From Natronococcus amylolyticus DSM 10524 (lineage in GTDB: Archaea > Halobacteriota > Halobacteria > Halobacteriales > Natrialbaceae), in NCBI RefSeq assembly GCF_000337675.1, contig NZ_AOIB01000016.1:75057-139056 (forward strand): a DNA stretch of 64,000 nucleotides. The letters are read 5' to 3'. Positions 1 through 11,114 of the stretch are shown one piece after another; position 1 is the first letter of the stretch, and each line of letters begins with the position of its first letter. The notes beneath the pieces are model-generated. The model did not search any database and had not been told where the DNA came from. It worked only from the letters and a program-made list of their open reading frames with translations. The position numbers were made by a program, and so were the translations under genes.

Positions 1-1
1 C

Positions 2-274
2 ACCGGCGAAGTCATCGACGACTACGAGTACCCCGCGACCACCGAGGAACTGATCGCAGAACACGGCGACCGAACCCTCGAACTCCCCAACGGAACCGAG
101 ACGGTCAGCGAGGTACTCGCCCGCCTCGAGTCCGAGACCTTCGAGAGTCCGGAGGACGCCCGGTTCGCCGTCTACTCCGCGGTGAGCGACAAGGCGGTCG
201 GTCGGGTCGGCTACAGCGACCGCGACCCGACGCCAGTCGGGAGCCCGTACGCTCCGGACGCGGTGTCGTTCTAG
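2..274 (+). CDS. DUF5789-like small acidic protein (3' part)
   Basis: Only the last 90 codons are present; the start lies before the window and the frame ends at TAG 272-274. The visible protein is acidic, starts around a TGEVIDDYEYP stretch and carries GTETVSEVLARL and VGRVGYSDRDP. This pattern resembles the small haloarchaeal DUF5789 family, whose function is unknown. Family assignment is from memory of the motif pattern and not from a search. A T-run follows 37 bases downstream. Confidence 0.6.
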   Translation, partial: TGEVIDDYEYPATTEELIAEHGDRTLELPNGTETVSEVLARLESETFESPEDARFAVYSAVSDKAVGRVGYSDRDPTPVGSPYAPDAVSF

Positions 275-310
275 AACCGCACCAGTAACGATCGCTCTTG
301 CTCCGAACGC

Positions 311-318
311 GTTTTTTA
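311..318 (+). terminator. T-run behind the DUF5789-like gene
   Basis: A run of six T residues follows the stop of the first gene by about 37 bases. Haloarchaeal transcripts commonly end at such T-runs without a hairpin. It also lies just beyond the end of the convergent ATPase gene. Confidence 0.4.
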
Positions 319-349
319 CACTCACACCAGCGACGGCTCGCCCTCGCCG

Positions 350-2962
350 TCAGTTCCCGCGAAGCCACGAGAGCGGCTTCGTGACGGCGAGCCGGTAGTC
401 CTCGTGCGGGTCGTACCTCGCGAACGCGAGGCTGTTGGTCATGACGCTGACGCTCGAGGCGGCCATCGCCAGCCCCGCCAGTGCGGGGTTCAGCAGACCG
501 AGCGAGGCGATCGGGATCAGCGTCGTGTTGTAGATAAAGGCCCAGAACAGGTTCTGGCGCACCTTCGAGATCGTCGCCTCGGAGATCCGAACGGCCTTCA
601 GCACGTCTGCGGGATCGTCACGCATCAGGGTGACGTCCGCCGACTCGATGGCGACGTCGGTCCCGGAGCCGATGGCGACACCGACCTGTGCCGTAGTGAG
701 GGCGGGCGCGTCGTTGACGCCGTCCCCGACCATCATCACTCGCGAGCCGTCGTTCTGCAGCGCTTCGACGTGATCCGCCTTGTCTTCGGGCAACACCTCC
801 GCGCGGACGTTGTCGGGGTCGATCCCGACCGCTCGAGCGACCGCCGCCGCGGTGCGCTCGTTGTCGCCGGTGAGCATCACGACCTCGGTCCCGCGCTCTC
901 GCAGCGCCGCGACGGTCTCCGTCGCGCTTTCGCGAACCTCGTCGGCGACGGCGAGAACGCCCACCAGTCGGCCGTCTACCGCGACCGGCATCGCCGTTTT
1001 CCCCTCGCGCTCGAGCCGGATGAGCGTCTCCTCGGCGGGTTCGGTGTCGATCCCCGCGTCCTCGAGCAGCTTCCGACGACCGATCAGAACGCTCCCGCGG
1101 TCGGTTTCCGCTCGAACGCCGTGGCCGGGGACGTTCTCGAACTCGCTGACCTCGCCGATCTCGACGTCCCGATCCGTCGCACCGTCGACGATCGCCCGCG
1201 CGATCGGGTGCTCGGAGCCGGACTCGGCGGTGGCGGCCGCGCCGAGGACGAACGACTCGAGATCCTCCCTGCGCTCGAGTCCCGTCACCGTCCCGCCGTC
1301 CGTCGCCGTCCGCTCGCCGACGAGTTCGAGGTCGGTCAGGGTCATCTCGCCGTGAGTCAGCGTCCCCGTCTTGTCGAAGACGACGGTGTCGATTCCGCGA
1401 ACCTGCTCGAGGACGTCGCCGCCCTTGAACAGGACGCCGTTGGTCGCCGACAGCGTCGAGCCGACCATCGTCGCCGCGGGCGTCGCGAGCCCGAGGGCAC
1501 AGGGACAGGCGATCAACAGCGCCGAGGCGAGCACGACCACGGAGAACTCGAAGACGGGTACGCCGCCGACGACGGGACCCCCGCCGACGGGCTCGAGGAC
1601 GGGAATCCACGAACCGAGCGCCGCGGAGGCGCCGTACAGCGTCTCCGGAAACAGGAACCAGAGGACCGACCAGACGACGGCGTTGACGATCACCGCGGGG
1701 ACGAAGTAGGCGCTGACCCGGTCGACGAGCCGCTGGATCTCGGGCTGGCGGGACTGGGCTTCCTTGACCCGCTCGACGATCTGCTGGATCGCCGTCTCCG
1801 AGCCCACCTTCGTCGCCTCGACCAAGAGAACGCCGTTCTCGTTGATCGTCGAGCCGACGACCTCGTCGCCCTCTCCTTTTTCGACCGGGACGGACTCCCC
1901 GGTCAGCATCGACTCGTCGACCGCGCTCTGGCCCTCGCGGACGACTCCGTCGGTGGGAATCTTCTCGCCGGGTCGAACCTTCAGCACGTCGCCCGGCTCG
2001 ACGTCCTCAAGGGGGACCTGCCGCTCCTCGCCGTCCCGAACGACGGTCGCCTCGTCGGCCTCCATCTCGAGCAGTTCCCGCAGCGCGCTGCCCGCGCGGG
2101 CCTTCGAGCGGACCTCGAGCCAGTTACCGAGCGTGATGAACCAGAGGATGAACGCGACGGCCTCGAAATAGAACCCGCCGGTGATCGCGCCGACGAGCAC
2201 CCCCGTACTGTAGACGTAGCCCGCCGACGTGCCGACGGCGACGAGCGTGTCCATGTTCGCCCGTCGGTTGTTCGAGAACGCCCGCCAGGCGCCGACGATA
2301 AACTCCTTGCCGAGCGTCGCCATCAGGGCCGTCGCGAGGACGAACTCGAGCCAGCCCGGCGGGTGGGCGATCGCCATCGGAACCGGCGAGGCGACGTCGA
2401 CGAATCCGAACAGCATGTCGATCATCATCGGCACGAACGGCACCGTCAGCAGGCCGCCACCGATCACCAGCTTTCGTTGGCGCCGGAGCTCTTTCTCGAC
2501 GGCGCGTTCGCGCTGGCTGGCGCCCTGGCTCTCCTCGAGCTCGTCGCGGACCGGCTCGTAGCCCGATTTTTCGATGGCGTCGACGATCTCCGAAAGTGAA
2601 ACGTCGTTCGGGTTGTACTCGACCCGGGCCTCGTCCGAGGCGAAGTTTACGTCGGCTCGAACCACGCCTGGCAGGTCGGTGACCGCGTCCTCGACGGTTC
2701 CCGAACAGGTCGAACACGACATCCCCATGACGGTCAGCGTCTCCGTCTCCGAGGCGGCTTCGTAGCCCGCGTCGGCGATCGCATCGTAGATCTCGGCCAG
2801 CGACGTCTCCACGGGATCGTACTCGACGGTCCCCTCGTCGGTCGCGTAGTTCGCGCTCGCCGACGCGACCCCCTCGAGATCGCCTACCGCATCCTCGACG
2901 CTCCCCGAACATGTCGAACACGACATGCCGGTGATCTCGAGGTGGGCTCGTCTCGTACTCAT
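350..2962 (-). CDS. copA: Cu+-type P1B ATPase with two HMA domains
   Basis: This is an 870-residue heavy-metal exporting P-type ATPase of the inner (only) membrane. Two N-terminal HMA domains each carry GMSCSTC (Cys 15/18 and 83/86). The core shows TGES (354-357), the CPC metal site (486-488), the phosphorylated DKTGT (530-534), the SEHP loop (583-586) and GDGVND (746-751). The YN in TM7 (811-812) and MAASS in TM8 (833-837) are the pattern of the Cu+/Ag+ group (P1B-1), so copper efflux is the best call. It is the last gene of a same-strand group with a His-rich exported peptide and a membrane winged-helix protein. The ATG at 2962 is followed at once by the HMA domain. No truncation is seen. 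Confidence 0.95.
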   Translation of the reverse strand: MSTRRAHLEITGMSCSTCSGSVEDAVGDLEGVASASANYATDEGTVEYDPVETSLAEIYDAIADAGYEAASETETLTVMGMSCSTCSGTVEDAVTDLPGVVRADVNFASDEARVEYNPNDVSLSEIVDAIEKSGYEPVRDELEESQGASQRERAVEKELRRQRKLVIGGGLLTVPFVPMMIDMLFGFVDVASPVPMAIAHPPGWLEFVLATALMATLGKEFIVGAWRAFSNNRRANMDTLVAVGTSAGYVYSTGVLVGAITGGFYFEAVAFILWFITLGNWLEVRSKARAGSALRELLEMEADEATVVRDGEERQVPLEDVEPGDVLKVRPGEKIPTDGVVREGQSAVDESMLTGESVPVEKGEGDEVVGSTINENGVLLVEATKVGSETAIQQIVERVKEAQSRQPEIQRLVDRVSAYFVPAVIVNAVVWSVLWFLFPETLYGASAALGSWIPVLEPVGGGPVVGGVPVFEFSVVVLASALLIACPCALGLATPAATMVGSTLSATNGVLFKGGDVLEQVRGIDTVVFDKTGTLTHGEMTLTDLELVGERTATDGGTVTGLERREDLESFVLGAAATAESGSEHPIARAIVDGATDRDVEIGEVSEFENVPGHGVRAETDRGSVLIGRRKLLEDAGIDTEPAEETLIRLEREGKTAMPVAVDGRLVGVLAVADEVRESATETVAALRERGTEVVMLTGDNERTAAAVARAVGIDPDNVRAEVLPEDKADHVEALQNDGSRVMMVGDGVNDAPALTTAQVGVAIGSGTDVAIESADVTLMRDDPADVLKAVRISEATISKVRQNLFWAFIYNTTLIPIASLGLLNPALAGLAMAASSVSVMTNSLAFARYDPHEDYRLAVTKPLSWLRGN

Positions 2963-3016
2963 GGTACTCGATTCTATGGGCTACACGTTCAAGCGGGTTG
3001 TGACTTTGCCACCACG

Positions 3017-3043
3017 AATATATAAACAAATATCTTTCGAAAA
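3017..3043 (-). promoter_or_regulatory. Putative copA promoter with TTTCGAAA palindrome
   Basis: Reading the minus strand, a TTTATATATT element (3018-3027) lies about 60 bases before the copA ATG, so a 5' leader of roughly 30 bases is expected. Directly upstream of it is the 8-base palindrome TTTCGAAA (3035-3042), in the position where an archaeal BRE or an operator would sit. Its use as an operator is inference. Confidence 0.5.
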
Positions 3044-3219
3044 TAAACTAACAGAGGGAGATGAATACGATTGTATAAGCCCTTCCCTCGTTGGGCCACG
3101 TACGTTATCGATCCCTCGAGTTCGATTACAGTCGCGGGGAAGAGCTGCTCATCTCGCTCGTCGGACAACAGTAGCTTCCGCTCGGTCTCGGCGCGTCGGA
3201 CGAAGACGAGCCGGACCGG

Positions 3220-3483
3220 TTAACAGCTACCGGCACCGGCGTGGTGGTTGCCTGGCTCGTGGTCAGCGTGGTGTTCGGCGTGGTTCGCATCGTCGTGGTG
3301 CGCACCGTGATCGTGGTCAGCGTGACCGTCGTGATGCGCATCGTGGTCTCCCATCCGGTCGTTCATCCACTCGATCGCAGCGGCGTCCGCGTTGGCGTCG
3401 TCAGCGCTCACGATCGCCGCGCCGCCGAGCAGTGCGATCACGGCGAGCAGGCCGATCGTCAGTCGTAGCGTCGGTGTTGGCAT
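3220..3483 (-). CDS. Exported histidine-rich miniprotein, putative metal binder
   Basis: An 87-residue protein with a hydrophobic signal-type segment (about residues 6-27, ending near IVSADD). After a short stretch with EWMNDRMG, the remaining 40 or so residues contain 14 histidines, mostly as HH or H spaced by D, A and G, with a terminal Cys. The composition predicts an exported or membrane-anchored binder of Cu, Zn or Ni. It lies 257 bases upstream of copA and 196 bases downstream of a membrane winged-helix gene on the same strand, which suggests a shared role in metal handling. I know no characterised homologue. The reading frame is supported by signal peptide plus consistent composition, not by a conserved domain. 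Confidence 0.7.
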   Translation of the reverse strand: MPTPTLRLTIGLLAVIALLGGAAIVSADDANADAAAIEWMNDRMGDHDAHHDGHADHDHGAHHDDANHAEHHADHEPGNHHAGAGSC

Positions 3484-3679
3484 TGGTCGTCACCTCAGTT
3501 GGGACGAGGGCGGCTCGACGGTTAGCCGCTCGGTCGTGAACTCACTGCGTAGATCGTTCGAGAACGTTTCTAAAGGGTCCTAACCGTTTCCTGGATTCGA
3601 AACCGTTCGTGCGGGGCCCACGCGACGGTCTGAGCCGGATGGCTCGCTTCACCCGAAGACGGTCGGTCAGCGGTCATCG

Positions 3680-4264
3680 TCAGCGCTCCTCGAGGTCGTC
3701 GCTCGGGTAGACGCGGTACGTTCGTCCCTGTGGTTCGCGGTAGAGCAGCCCTCGCTTCTCGAGGTCGGTGACGGTCTGGCTGACCTTGCTCTTCGAGAAG
3801 TCGGCCCGATCTCGGAGTTCGATCTGGGTCAGCCCCGGCGAGTCGACGACGGGTTCCAAGATACGGCGCTCGTCCTCCGGCAGGACGTCCAGCACTCGAG
3901 GGGTCGGCCGGGGGGTTTCGGTCGCCGACTCGGTTCGGGACGGCGACCCTGACCCGACGTCGGCTCGAGATCCGGAGTCGGATTCCGGCTCGGGTTCGGA
4001 TTCGGCCGCTCGAGGCGACGCTCGATGTTCCGTCTCCGCGCCCACCTGCTCTCGAACGATCCAGTACGCGCCGGCGACGACGCCCGCGATGAGGATCGAT
4101 CCGAGCAGGTACACCAACGGGTGCGGGCCGTGAACGGCGGTGTGGCCCATCATCTCGCCGTGAACTTGCGACTGGCGAGAGGTCTGCCAGGCGGCGCCGA
4201 CGCCGAGGACGATGATCCCGGCGACGAAGACGGTGACCACGGCGTCGAGTGTCGTTCGGTCCAC
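3680..4264 (-). CDS. Two-TM membrane protein with cytoplasmic winged helix
   Basis: A 194-residue protein. Two membrane segments (about 7-25 and 49-70) flank a short loop holding H35, M38, M39, H41, H45 and H48. A Ser/Glu-rich linker (75-122) leads to a C-terminal winged helix-turn-helix (about 125-190; LTQIELRDRADFSKSKV, then a LEKRGLLYREPQG wing). The DNA-binding part must face the cytoplasm, so the His/Met loop faces outward. This is the shape of a membrane-tethered one-component regulator. Its position ahead of a His-rich exported peptide and copA makes metal sensing an attractive inference. Winged helices of this kind occur in many haloarchaeal membrane proteins; ligand and target are unknown. 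Confidence 0.75.
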   Translation of the reverse strand: MDRTTLDAVVTVFVAGIIVLGVGAAWQTSRQSQVHGEMMGHTAVHGPHPLVYLLGSILIAGVVAGAYWIVREQVGAETEHRASPRAAESEPEPESDSGSRADVGSGSPSRTESATETPRPTPRVLDVLPEDERRILEPVVDSPGLTQIELRDRADFSKSKVSQTVTDLEKRGLLYREPQGRTYRVYPSDDLEER

Positions 4265-4411
4265 TGTCGTCTAGACGGTCTCAGGTGAGGGTCCTACCTG
4301 TTACGCTTCCGGCGGGTCGGATCGTCGGCCACCACGACCCCGTCCGTTGGTTTCGGAAATCCGATTACCAGACTGGAACCGTCGAACCGACAGCGACAGC
4401 GTCGGAGAGCT

Positions 4412-4948
4412 GTGTGTGAGAACTATCTTTTCTCGGAAACGACGAGCACGACGTGGCAACCAACAACTCTCTCGGGAGACCGCCCCCTCCTCGAGGCACA
4501 CCGTGCATCGCCCCTCTTTCGAGCCGAACGGTCGAGAAGCGACGGCGGCTGTTCGAACGCCGAGCTGATGCCCGACACCGCCGAGCGGATCACCGAAGGG
4601 GGCGAAACCGGGACGGTTCCGACCGCCAACCTCGAGGAGGACGACCTCGTGCTTGTCCGACCCGGCTCGAACGTTCCCGCCGACGGCGTCGTCGAGGACG
4701 GGGAGTCGAACGATCTCTGGGATGTCGCCCGGCTCGCGCGCCTGAGTCGGAGGAGCTACCGGAAGATGCAGGAGATCATCGCCTGGGCCGCGGGGTACAA
4801 CGTGTTCGCGTTGCCGCTTGCGGCCGGCGTGCTGGCGCCGATCAGCATCCTGCTCTCGCCGGCTGTCGGCGCGGTGCTGATGTCCGCAAGTACGGTGATC
4901 GTGGCGATCAACGCGCAACTGTTTCGGCGGCCGGAGCTCGTTCTCTGA
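4412..4948 (+). pseudogene. Internally deleted CopB-type P1B ATPase remnant
   Basis: From about base 4562 the frame matches the actuator-domain region of CopB-type ATPases ([10 protein letters not shown], then [20 protein letters not shown]). Near base 4712 it jumps from GESN straight to the C-terminal membrane end ([20 protein letters not shown], then [19 protein letters not shown], which carries the MSxST signature of P1B-3 pumps). The whole middle is gone: TGES, CPx helix, DKTGT phosphorylation loop and ATP-binding domain. The fusion stays in frame, so a 178-codon ORF remains, but it cannot be a pump. The first 50 or so codons (4412-4561) show no homology that I recognise. It stands divergent to the winged-helix gene. 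Confidence 0.85.
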
Positions 4949-4982
4949 TTCGCAGCCGTCGGAATTGTTCGCTCTATCCGCG

Positions 4983-7001
<2,019 letters not shown>

Positions 7002-7132
7002 CTGATCGTTTTGGCTGTTGTCACCGCTAGATACGCGACGGCGCGATCCACTGGCACGGTTCGACGCGGGAAAACGGTCTCGTCGGCGTCACATGGAAAA
7101 GCAGTTCCCTCCCGACCCCGAACCGCTGGTAA

Positions 7133-7990
7133 ATGCGAATCGCCGTTCCCAACAAGGGCCGCCTGCACGAGCCGACGATCGACCTCTTAGAGCGGGCGGG
7201 GCTGCACCTCGAGAACGGTGCCGAACGGAAGCTGTACGCGGACACCGTCGACCCCGACGTCTCGGTGCTGTTCGCCCGCGCGGCCGACATCCCCGAGTAC
7301 GTCACCGACGGCGCGGCCGAGATGGGAGTGACGGGCTACGACCAGGTCCGCGAGGCCGGCGTCGACACCGTCGCCGAACTGCTCGACCTCGAGTTCGGTC
7401 GCTGCCGGCTCGTCCTCGCCGCCCCTGAGGACGGCGACATCGAAACCGTCGCGGATCTGGCGGGCAAGACCGTCGCCACCGAGTTCCCCAATATTACCCG
7501 CGAGTTCTTTGCCGACACCGGCGTTGAGCCCGACATCGTCGAGGTCTCAGGCGCGACCGAGCTCACCCCCCACGTCGAGATGGCGGATGCCATCGTCGAT
7601 ATCACGAGCACGGGGACGACCCTGAAGATGAACCGGCTGGCGATCGTCGAGGAGGTGCTCTCGAGCTCCGTTCGGCTGTTCGCCCGCGAGGACGTCGTCG
7701 ACGATCCGAAGGTCGGCGAGGTACGGACGGCGCTGTCGTCGGTCAAACACGCCGAGGGGAAACGCTACCTGATGATGAACGTCCCCGAGGACCGGCTCGC
7801 GGACGTCCGCGAGGTGATCCCAGGTCTCGGCGGGCCGACGATCATGGACATCGCGGACGACGACGGCGACGGGATGCTGGCGGTCCACGCCGTCGTCGAC
7901 GAGCGGGACGTCTTCGAGACGATCACCGACGTCAAGCAGGCCGGCGCCAGCGACATTCTCGTCACCGAGATCGAACGACTCGTCGAGTAG
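7133..7990 (+). CDS. hisG: ATP phosphoribosyltransferase, long form
   Basis: First step of histidine biosynthesis: ATP plus PRPP gives phosphoribosyl-ATP. The protein of 285 residues starts [11 protein letters not shown], the typical HisG beginning, and contains the PRPP-site region [14 protein letters not shown]. It is long enough for the C-terminal regulatory domain, so it is the HisG-L type that works without HisZ and is usually feedback-inhibited by histidine. Other his genes are not adjacent; hisI lies about 34 kb away. Confidence 0.96.
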   Translation: MRIAVPNKGRLHEPTIDLLERAGLHLENGAERKLYADTVDPDVSVLFARAADIPEYVTDGAAEMGVTGYDQVREAGVDTVAELLDLEFGRCRLVLAAPEDGDIETVADLAGKTVATEFPNITREFFADTGVEPDIVEVSGATELTPHVEMADAIVDITSTGTTLKMNRLAIVEEVLSSSVRLFAREDVVDDPKVGEVRTALSSVKHAEGKRYLMMNVPEDRLADVREVIPGLGGPTIMDIADDDGDGMLAVHAVVDERDVFETITDVKQAGASDILVTEIERLVE

Positions 7991-8090
7991 GGGCTCGGAC
8001 GAGGGTGTATTCGACGGATCGGCTAGGGAGATCGTATCGACGTCACCGCGGACGGAGATGGCGAGCCGCTCCTCCTGTGGATCACGACCC

Positions 8091-9377
8091 CTACTCGAAG
8101 GCGACGATCCCCTCGGTGGTGGCGACGAGACAGGCGCCCTCGGCGAGCGAGATCGATCGCGCGTAGCCGTCGAGGTCGTGAGTTTCGAGGACCGATCCGC
8201 TCGACAGATCGAGGAGCTGGAGTTCGTCCAGCACGGGAAGAAACACCGTTTCTCCGGCCACTGCCGCCGAACGAATGTGTACGTCCTCTTCCGCTTCCGG
8301 CTCGAAGCTCCACCGTTCGCTCCCCGTCGTCGGATCGAGCGCGTGCAGACTGTCCGAGCGGTCTGTTCCATCCGACTCGACAACCACCAGCACGTCGCTC
8401 GAAAAAGCGATCGGCTCGAGTCCGGGCGGAATGTAGTTTCGCCCGCCTTCGGCGGGCATCTCGGGAGGTGTCTCCGGCGTCACCCAGTCCGTTTCACCGG
8501 TCACTGCGTCGAGGGCGATCGACATCCCGCCGTACGTTCGAAAGAAGAGCCGATCGGTCCCGGCGACGATCCGACCGTACCTGGCGTCGACGATGTCGTC
8601 CTCGTCCGGGTGAAAGTAATCGGAGACGTCAAATTTCCACTGTTGCTCGCCCGTCCTCGCATCGAGCGCAATGATTTTACCGTCCGTACCGGTGTCCACG
8701 ACGACCGTCTCACCGGCGTGGATGGCACCCGAACGGAGGTTGGACGCGACGCTCTCCCGCCAGCACTCCTCACCGGTCCGAGCGTCGATCGCGATCAGCG
8801 CGGGGGAATCCCGGAAGACGAGCAACCCCGCACCGAACACCGGTACGACGTGTCCACTGGCGACGCCGCTCGTCCATCGCTCGCTCCCGTCGGCCGTGGC
8901 CAGCGCTCTCGAAACCGTTTCTCCGCTTGCCCTATCCTGTCCGAGAAAGAGCGAATCGCCGCCCGCCAGAAGCGGGAGGCTGTACCCCGAGGGGGAGACG
9001 GGCTTCGCCCACTGTTCTTCGCCGGTCGACAGTTCGTACGATCTGACGAACTCCGCCGACGGTGTTTCCGGGGCGACGAAAACGGAGCCGTTGATCGCGA
9101 GGGGTTGTTCCGGGTTCTGGAGACGGATACGCCACCGCTCTGACAGTCCGCTCGCGGGTGCGCGTCCGGACGGAACGGCTCGAGTGTTTCCGCCGTCGTA
9201 GCCGGGAAGGGGCCAGTCGGTCGGCGAAGTATCCAGCGGCGTGGGATTACAGTCGTCACCGCGTACGTATCCCGACCCGTACGCGTACCCACCGAGTGCG
9301 CCGACACCCAGACAGGAGCCACAAACGGCCAGAAGCTGGCGCCTGGTGAGGGTTCGACCGTGATCGGTGGAGAACAC
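8091..9377 (-). CDS. PQQ-like beta-propeller protein with Tat-type signal
   Basis: A 428-residue secreted protein. The N-terminus TRRQLLAVCGSCLGVGALGG has twin arginines and a hydrophobic stretch, so Tat export is likely; the Cys pair inside could allow lipid anchoring, but the context is not a clean lipobox. The rest is made of repeats such as ALDARTGEQQWKF, AIDARTGEECW and ALDPTTGSERWSF, the signature of PQQ-like (YVTN/PQQ) propellers, with about six to seven blades. No catalytic residues of PQQ dehydrogenases can be assigned; a structural or binding role is as likely. The GTG start at 9377 lies about 25 bases from a TATA-like element. Confidence 0.85.
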   Translation of the reverse strand: MFSTDHGRTLTRRQLLAVCGSCLGVGALGGYAYGSGYVRGDDCNPTPLDTSPTDWPLPGYDGGNTRAVPSGRAPASGLSERWRIRLQNPEQPLAINGSVFVAPETPSAEFVRSYELSTGEEQWAKPVSPSGYSLPLLAGGDSLFLGQDRASGETVSRALATADGSERWTSGVASGHVVPVFGAGLLVFRDSPALIAIDARTGEECWRESVASNLRSGAIHAGETVVVDTGTDGKIIALDARTGEQQWKFDVSDYFHPDEDDIVDARYGRIVAGTDRLFFRTYGGMSIALDAVTGETDWVTPETPPEMPAEGGRNYIPPGLEPIAFSSDVLVVVESDGTDRSDSLHALDPTTGSERWSFEPEAEEDVHIRSAAVAGETVFLPVLDELQLLDLSSGSVLETHDLDGYARSISLAEGACLVATTEGIVAFE

Positions 9378-9395
9378 GCCACTTGTTTATCATAG

Positions 9396-9407
9396 AAAAT
9401 AAATAAG
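9396..9407 (-). promoter_or_regulatory. TATA-like element of the propeller gene
   Basis: On the minus strand the sequence reads CTTATTTATTTT, centred about 25 bases before the GTG start. That spacing predicts a leaderless transcript and supports the GTG start choice. Confidence 0.55.
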
Positions 9408-9812
9408 TCTTGTCGAATTATTACTCGAGATCGTCTACAGAAATACAGCGAGAGTGCCTCGGAGCTTAACCCCGAGCGAAACTAGTAAGATATATTATGG
9501 GTCTTATCGTATTGGAGAATACAGTTGCGAGGAAATGCGACATCTCTCGAAACCCTGCTACGGCGGACAAGACGGGTGTTGTCGGGCGGGGTGGAGCCGC
9601 CGGCCCTCACGGACGCAGCGGGCGTTCGGGTGTGAATTCCAGCTGATCCCATCTCGGGAAGGTCGAGGGGAATTAAATTCGCCTGCGACGGCACGGCCAG
9701 TTTGGCGTGCGGTCAAGACGGTGAAGCCGCGGGAGTTGTCCCCGCGGTACTTCACGCTTCCGCCGATCGTGGGTTCGCGAGAAGCGCGAGACCGATTGGC
9801 CAACCTCTTCGA
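9408..9812. other. Gene-free stretch, possible mobile-element scar
   Basis: About 400 bases between the propeller gene and a winged-helix gene. Open frames here have no recognisable domains and atypical composition. The part 9540-9720 is followed by a very stable hairpin (separate entry). The arrangement resembles the 3' end of an IS200/IS605-type element in general layout only; no transposase motif can be read. Confidence 0.4.
9721..9755. repeat. Strong stem-loop (13 paired bases, 7-base loop)
   Basis: GTGAAG and CCGCGGG on the left pair with CCCGCGG and CTTCAC on the right around the loop AGTTGTC; only the TA at 9748-9749 is unpaired in the stem. It lies 58 bases downstream of the stop of the minus-strand winged-helix gene. 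It could be a terminator of that gene or the right end (structured RNA end) of a decayed IS605-type element. Confidence 0.7.
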
Positions 9813-10205
9813 TCACCAGGGTCGCTCGAGGTCGACGTCCTCGAGCAGCGACTCGAACTCGGAGAGGTTCGCCGCGGGGGAGACCAGCCCGCGCTCGCGG
9901 TCGTACTCGACGATTCCGTAGCGCTCGAGCAGCGGGAGGTGGGTGCGACACAGCGCGACGTGGACCCGCTGGCGCAGTTCGTGGATCGTCGTCAGGGCGG
10001 TCGTCTCGTCCTCGGTGTCGGCCAGCCAGCCGACGAGGCGCTGGACCGTGATCGGTTCGTCGGAGGCGAGCAGGTACCTGAGCACCTCGCGCCGACGATC
10101 GTTCGCCAGCACACGACCGAACTCTCCCCGGGAGATGGCGCGGAGGTGGACGCTTTCGCCACTGAACCCCTCGGAGACGGCCGTTCGGTCCGGATGGATC
10201 GTCAT
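9813..10205 (-). CDS. Winged-helix regulator-like protein (DUF7344 type)
   Basis: A 130-residue protein with a single winged-helix domain at about residues 28-105: VLANDRRREVLRYLLASDEP, then helices ending at LCRTHLPLLERYGIVEYD, followed by the wing RERGLVSP. The order and the LPLLERYGIV motif match the haloarchaeal DUF7344 group of putative DNA-binding proteins. No ligand domain is present, so what it senses is unknown. It is a single gene, with no obvious operon partner; TBP lies upstream on the same strand, 312 bases away. Confidence 0.8.
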   Translation of the reverse strand: MTIHPDRTAVSEGFSGESVHLRAISRGEFGRVLANDRRREVLRYLLASDEPITVQRLVGWLADTEDETTALTTIHELRQRVHVALCRTHLPLLERYGIVEYDRERGLVSPAANLSEFESLLEDVDLERPW

Positions 10206-10517
10206 CGTCGGTAGAGACTCAGGGATCCCGAATAAACGCGGTCGGTCGTTTCGAACCGTCAGCGCCGGTTCAGATCAGTCTCTGCGATCCAAAGCGGAAT
10301 GAACGGTCTTCAACTCGCACGAACGATCGGATCGAACCCGTCGCTCGTGGATATGTAGGAGTTAAACCGGGATTACCGGTCCGCTCGCGGCGATCGATGG
10401 GTGGGTTGTGTTGGCCGGTGGTTCGAACAGACGGCCTTCGGCAACGTCGGAGTGAACGGTCAGTACGAACGGTTCTCTGTCGGGAGTGTCGCTCGCGAGA
10501 ATCGGTTTCGGAACGCG
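10206..10517. other. Intergenic stretch without recognised gene
   Basis: Lies between the winged-helix gene and the 3' end of tbp. I see no domain-bearing frame, no tRNA cloverleaf and no strong hairpin. Confidence 0.5.
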
Positions 10518-11078
10518 TTACTCGAGCAGGCCGAGGTCCTCGAGGCGCGAGACGATCTTGTCGACGGCGTGTTCGGCGTCCTTGGGCTTCTTCCCGCCGG
10601 TGATGACGAGTTTGCCGGAGCCGAACAGCAGGGCGACGACCTCCGGTTCGTCGAGCCGGTAGACGAGACCGGGGAACTGCTCTGGCTCGTACTCGATGTT
10701 CTCGAGACCCAGCCCGATCGCGATCGCGTTCAGGTTGAGGTTGCGTCCGAGGTCCGCGCTCGTCACGATGTTCTGGACGACGATCTCGGGGTCCTCGTTG
10801 ACCTGGATCTGGAGCTCCCGGAGCTTGTCGAAGACGATACGGAGACTCTCGTGGACGTCGTCGGTGCTTTTCGCACCGGTACAGACGATCTTCCCGGAAC
10901 GGAAGATCAGCGCAGCGGACTTGGGATTTTGCGTGCGGTAGACGAGACCGGGAAACTGCTCGGGGTCGTAGTCGGCCCCCTCGAGGTCCATCGCGACGCT
11001 CTGCAGATCGAGCTCCTGTCCGATGCCGGTCGACGCCACCACGTTTTCGATGTTGATGGTGTCCTTCGGATCCGTCAT
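10518..11078 (-). CDS. tbp: TATA-box-binding protein
   Basis: General transcription factor that binds the archaeal TATA box and recruits TFB and RNA polymerase. The 186 residues form the two direct repeats of the TBP saddle: repeat 1 (about 6-90) with PEQFPGLVYRTQNPKSAALIF and GKIVCTGAKS, and repeat 2 (about 97-183) with PEQFPGLVYRLDEPEVVALLF and GKLVITGGKK. The acidic C-terminal tail is short. Haloarchaea often carry several TBP copies; this one has the standard full length. A clear TATA element precedes it. Confidence 0.98.
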   Translation of the reverse strand: MTDPKDTINIENVVASTGIGQELDLQSVAMDLEGADYDPEQFPGLVYRTQNPKSAALIFRSGKIVCTGAKSTDDVHESLRIVFDKLRELQIQVNEDPEIVVQNIVTSADLGRNLNLNAIAIGLGLENIEYEPEQFPGLVYRLDEPEVVALLFGSGKLVITGGKKPKDAEHAVDKIVSRLEDLGLLE

Positions 11079-11103
11079 AAGTCGCTTAAAAAGACGTATT
11101 TAA

Positions 11104-11114
11104 GGTTTATAAAG
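11104..11114 (-). promoter_or_regulatory. TATA box of tbp
   Basis: On the minus strand the sequence CTTTATAAACC is centred about 31 bases before the ATG at 11078, predicting a leaderless or nearly leaderless transcript. A second AT-rich block (TTAAATACG) lies between it and the start. Confidence 0.6.

Noticed and set aside
404-2599. 731-codon open frame antisense to the copper ATPase
   Set aside because: Composition is Arg/Asp/Gly-rich nonsense, no domain, and the opposite strand has every P-type ATPase motif in order; typical GC-driven antisense frame.
9454-9921. 155-codon ORF in the gene-free stretch and hairpin
   Set aside because: It reads through the hairpin and into the winged-helix gene; product is low-quality sequence without domain.
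10421-10436. GGTTCGAA-like T-loop sequence
   Set aside because: No pairing acceptor, D or anticodon arms around it, so not a tRNA. Other GTTCGAA copies in the window were likewise inside genes or without a cloverleaf.
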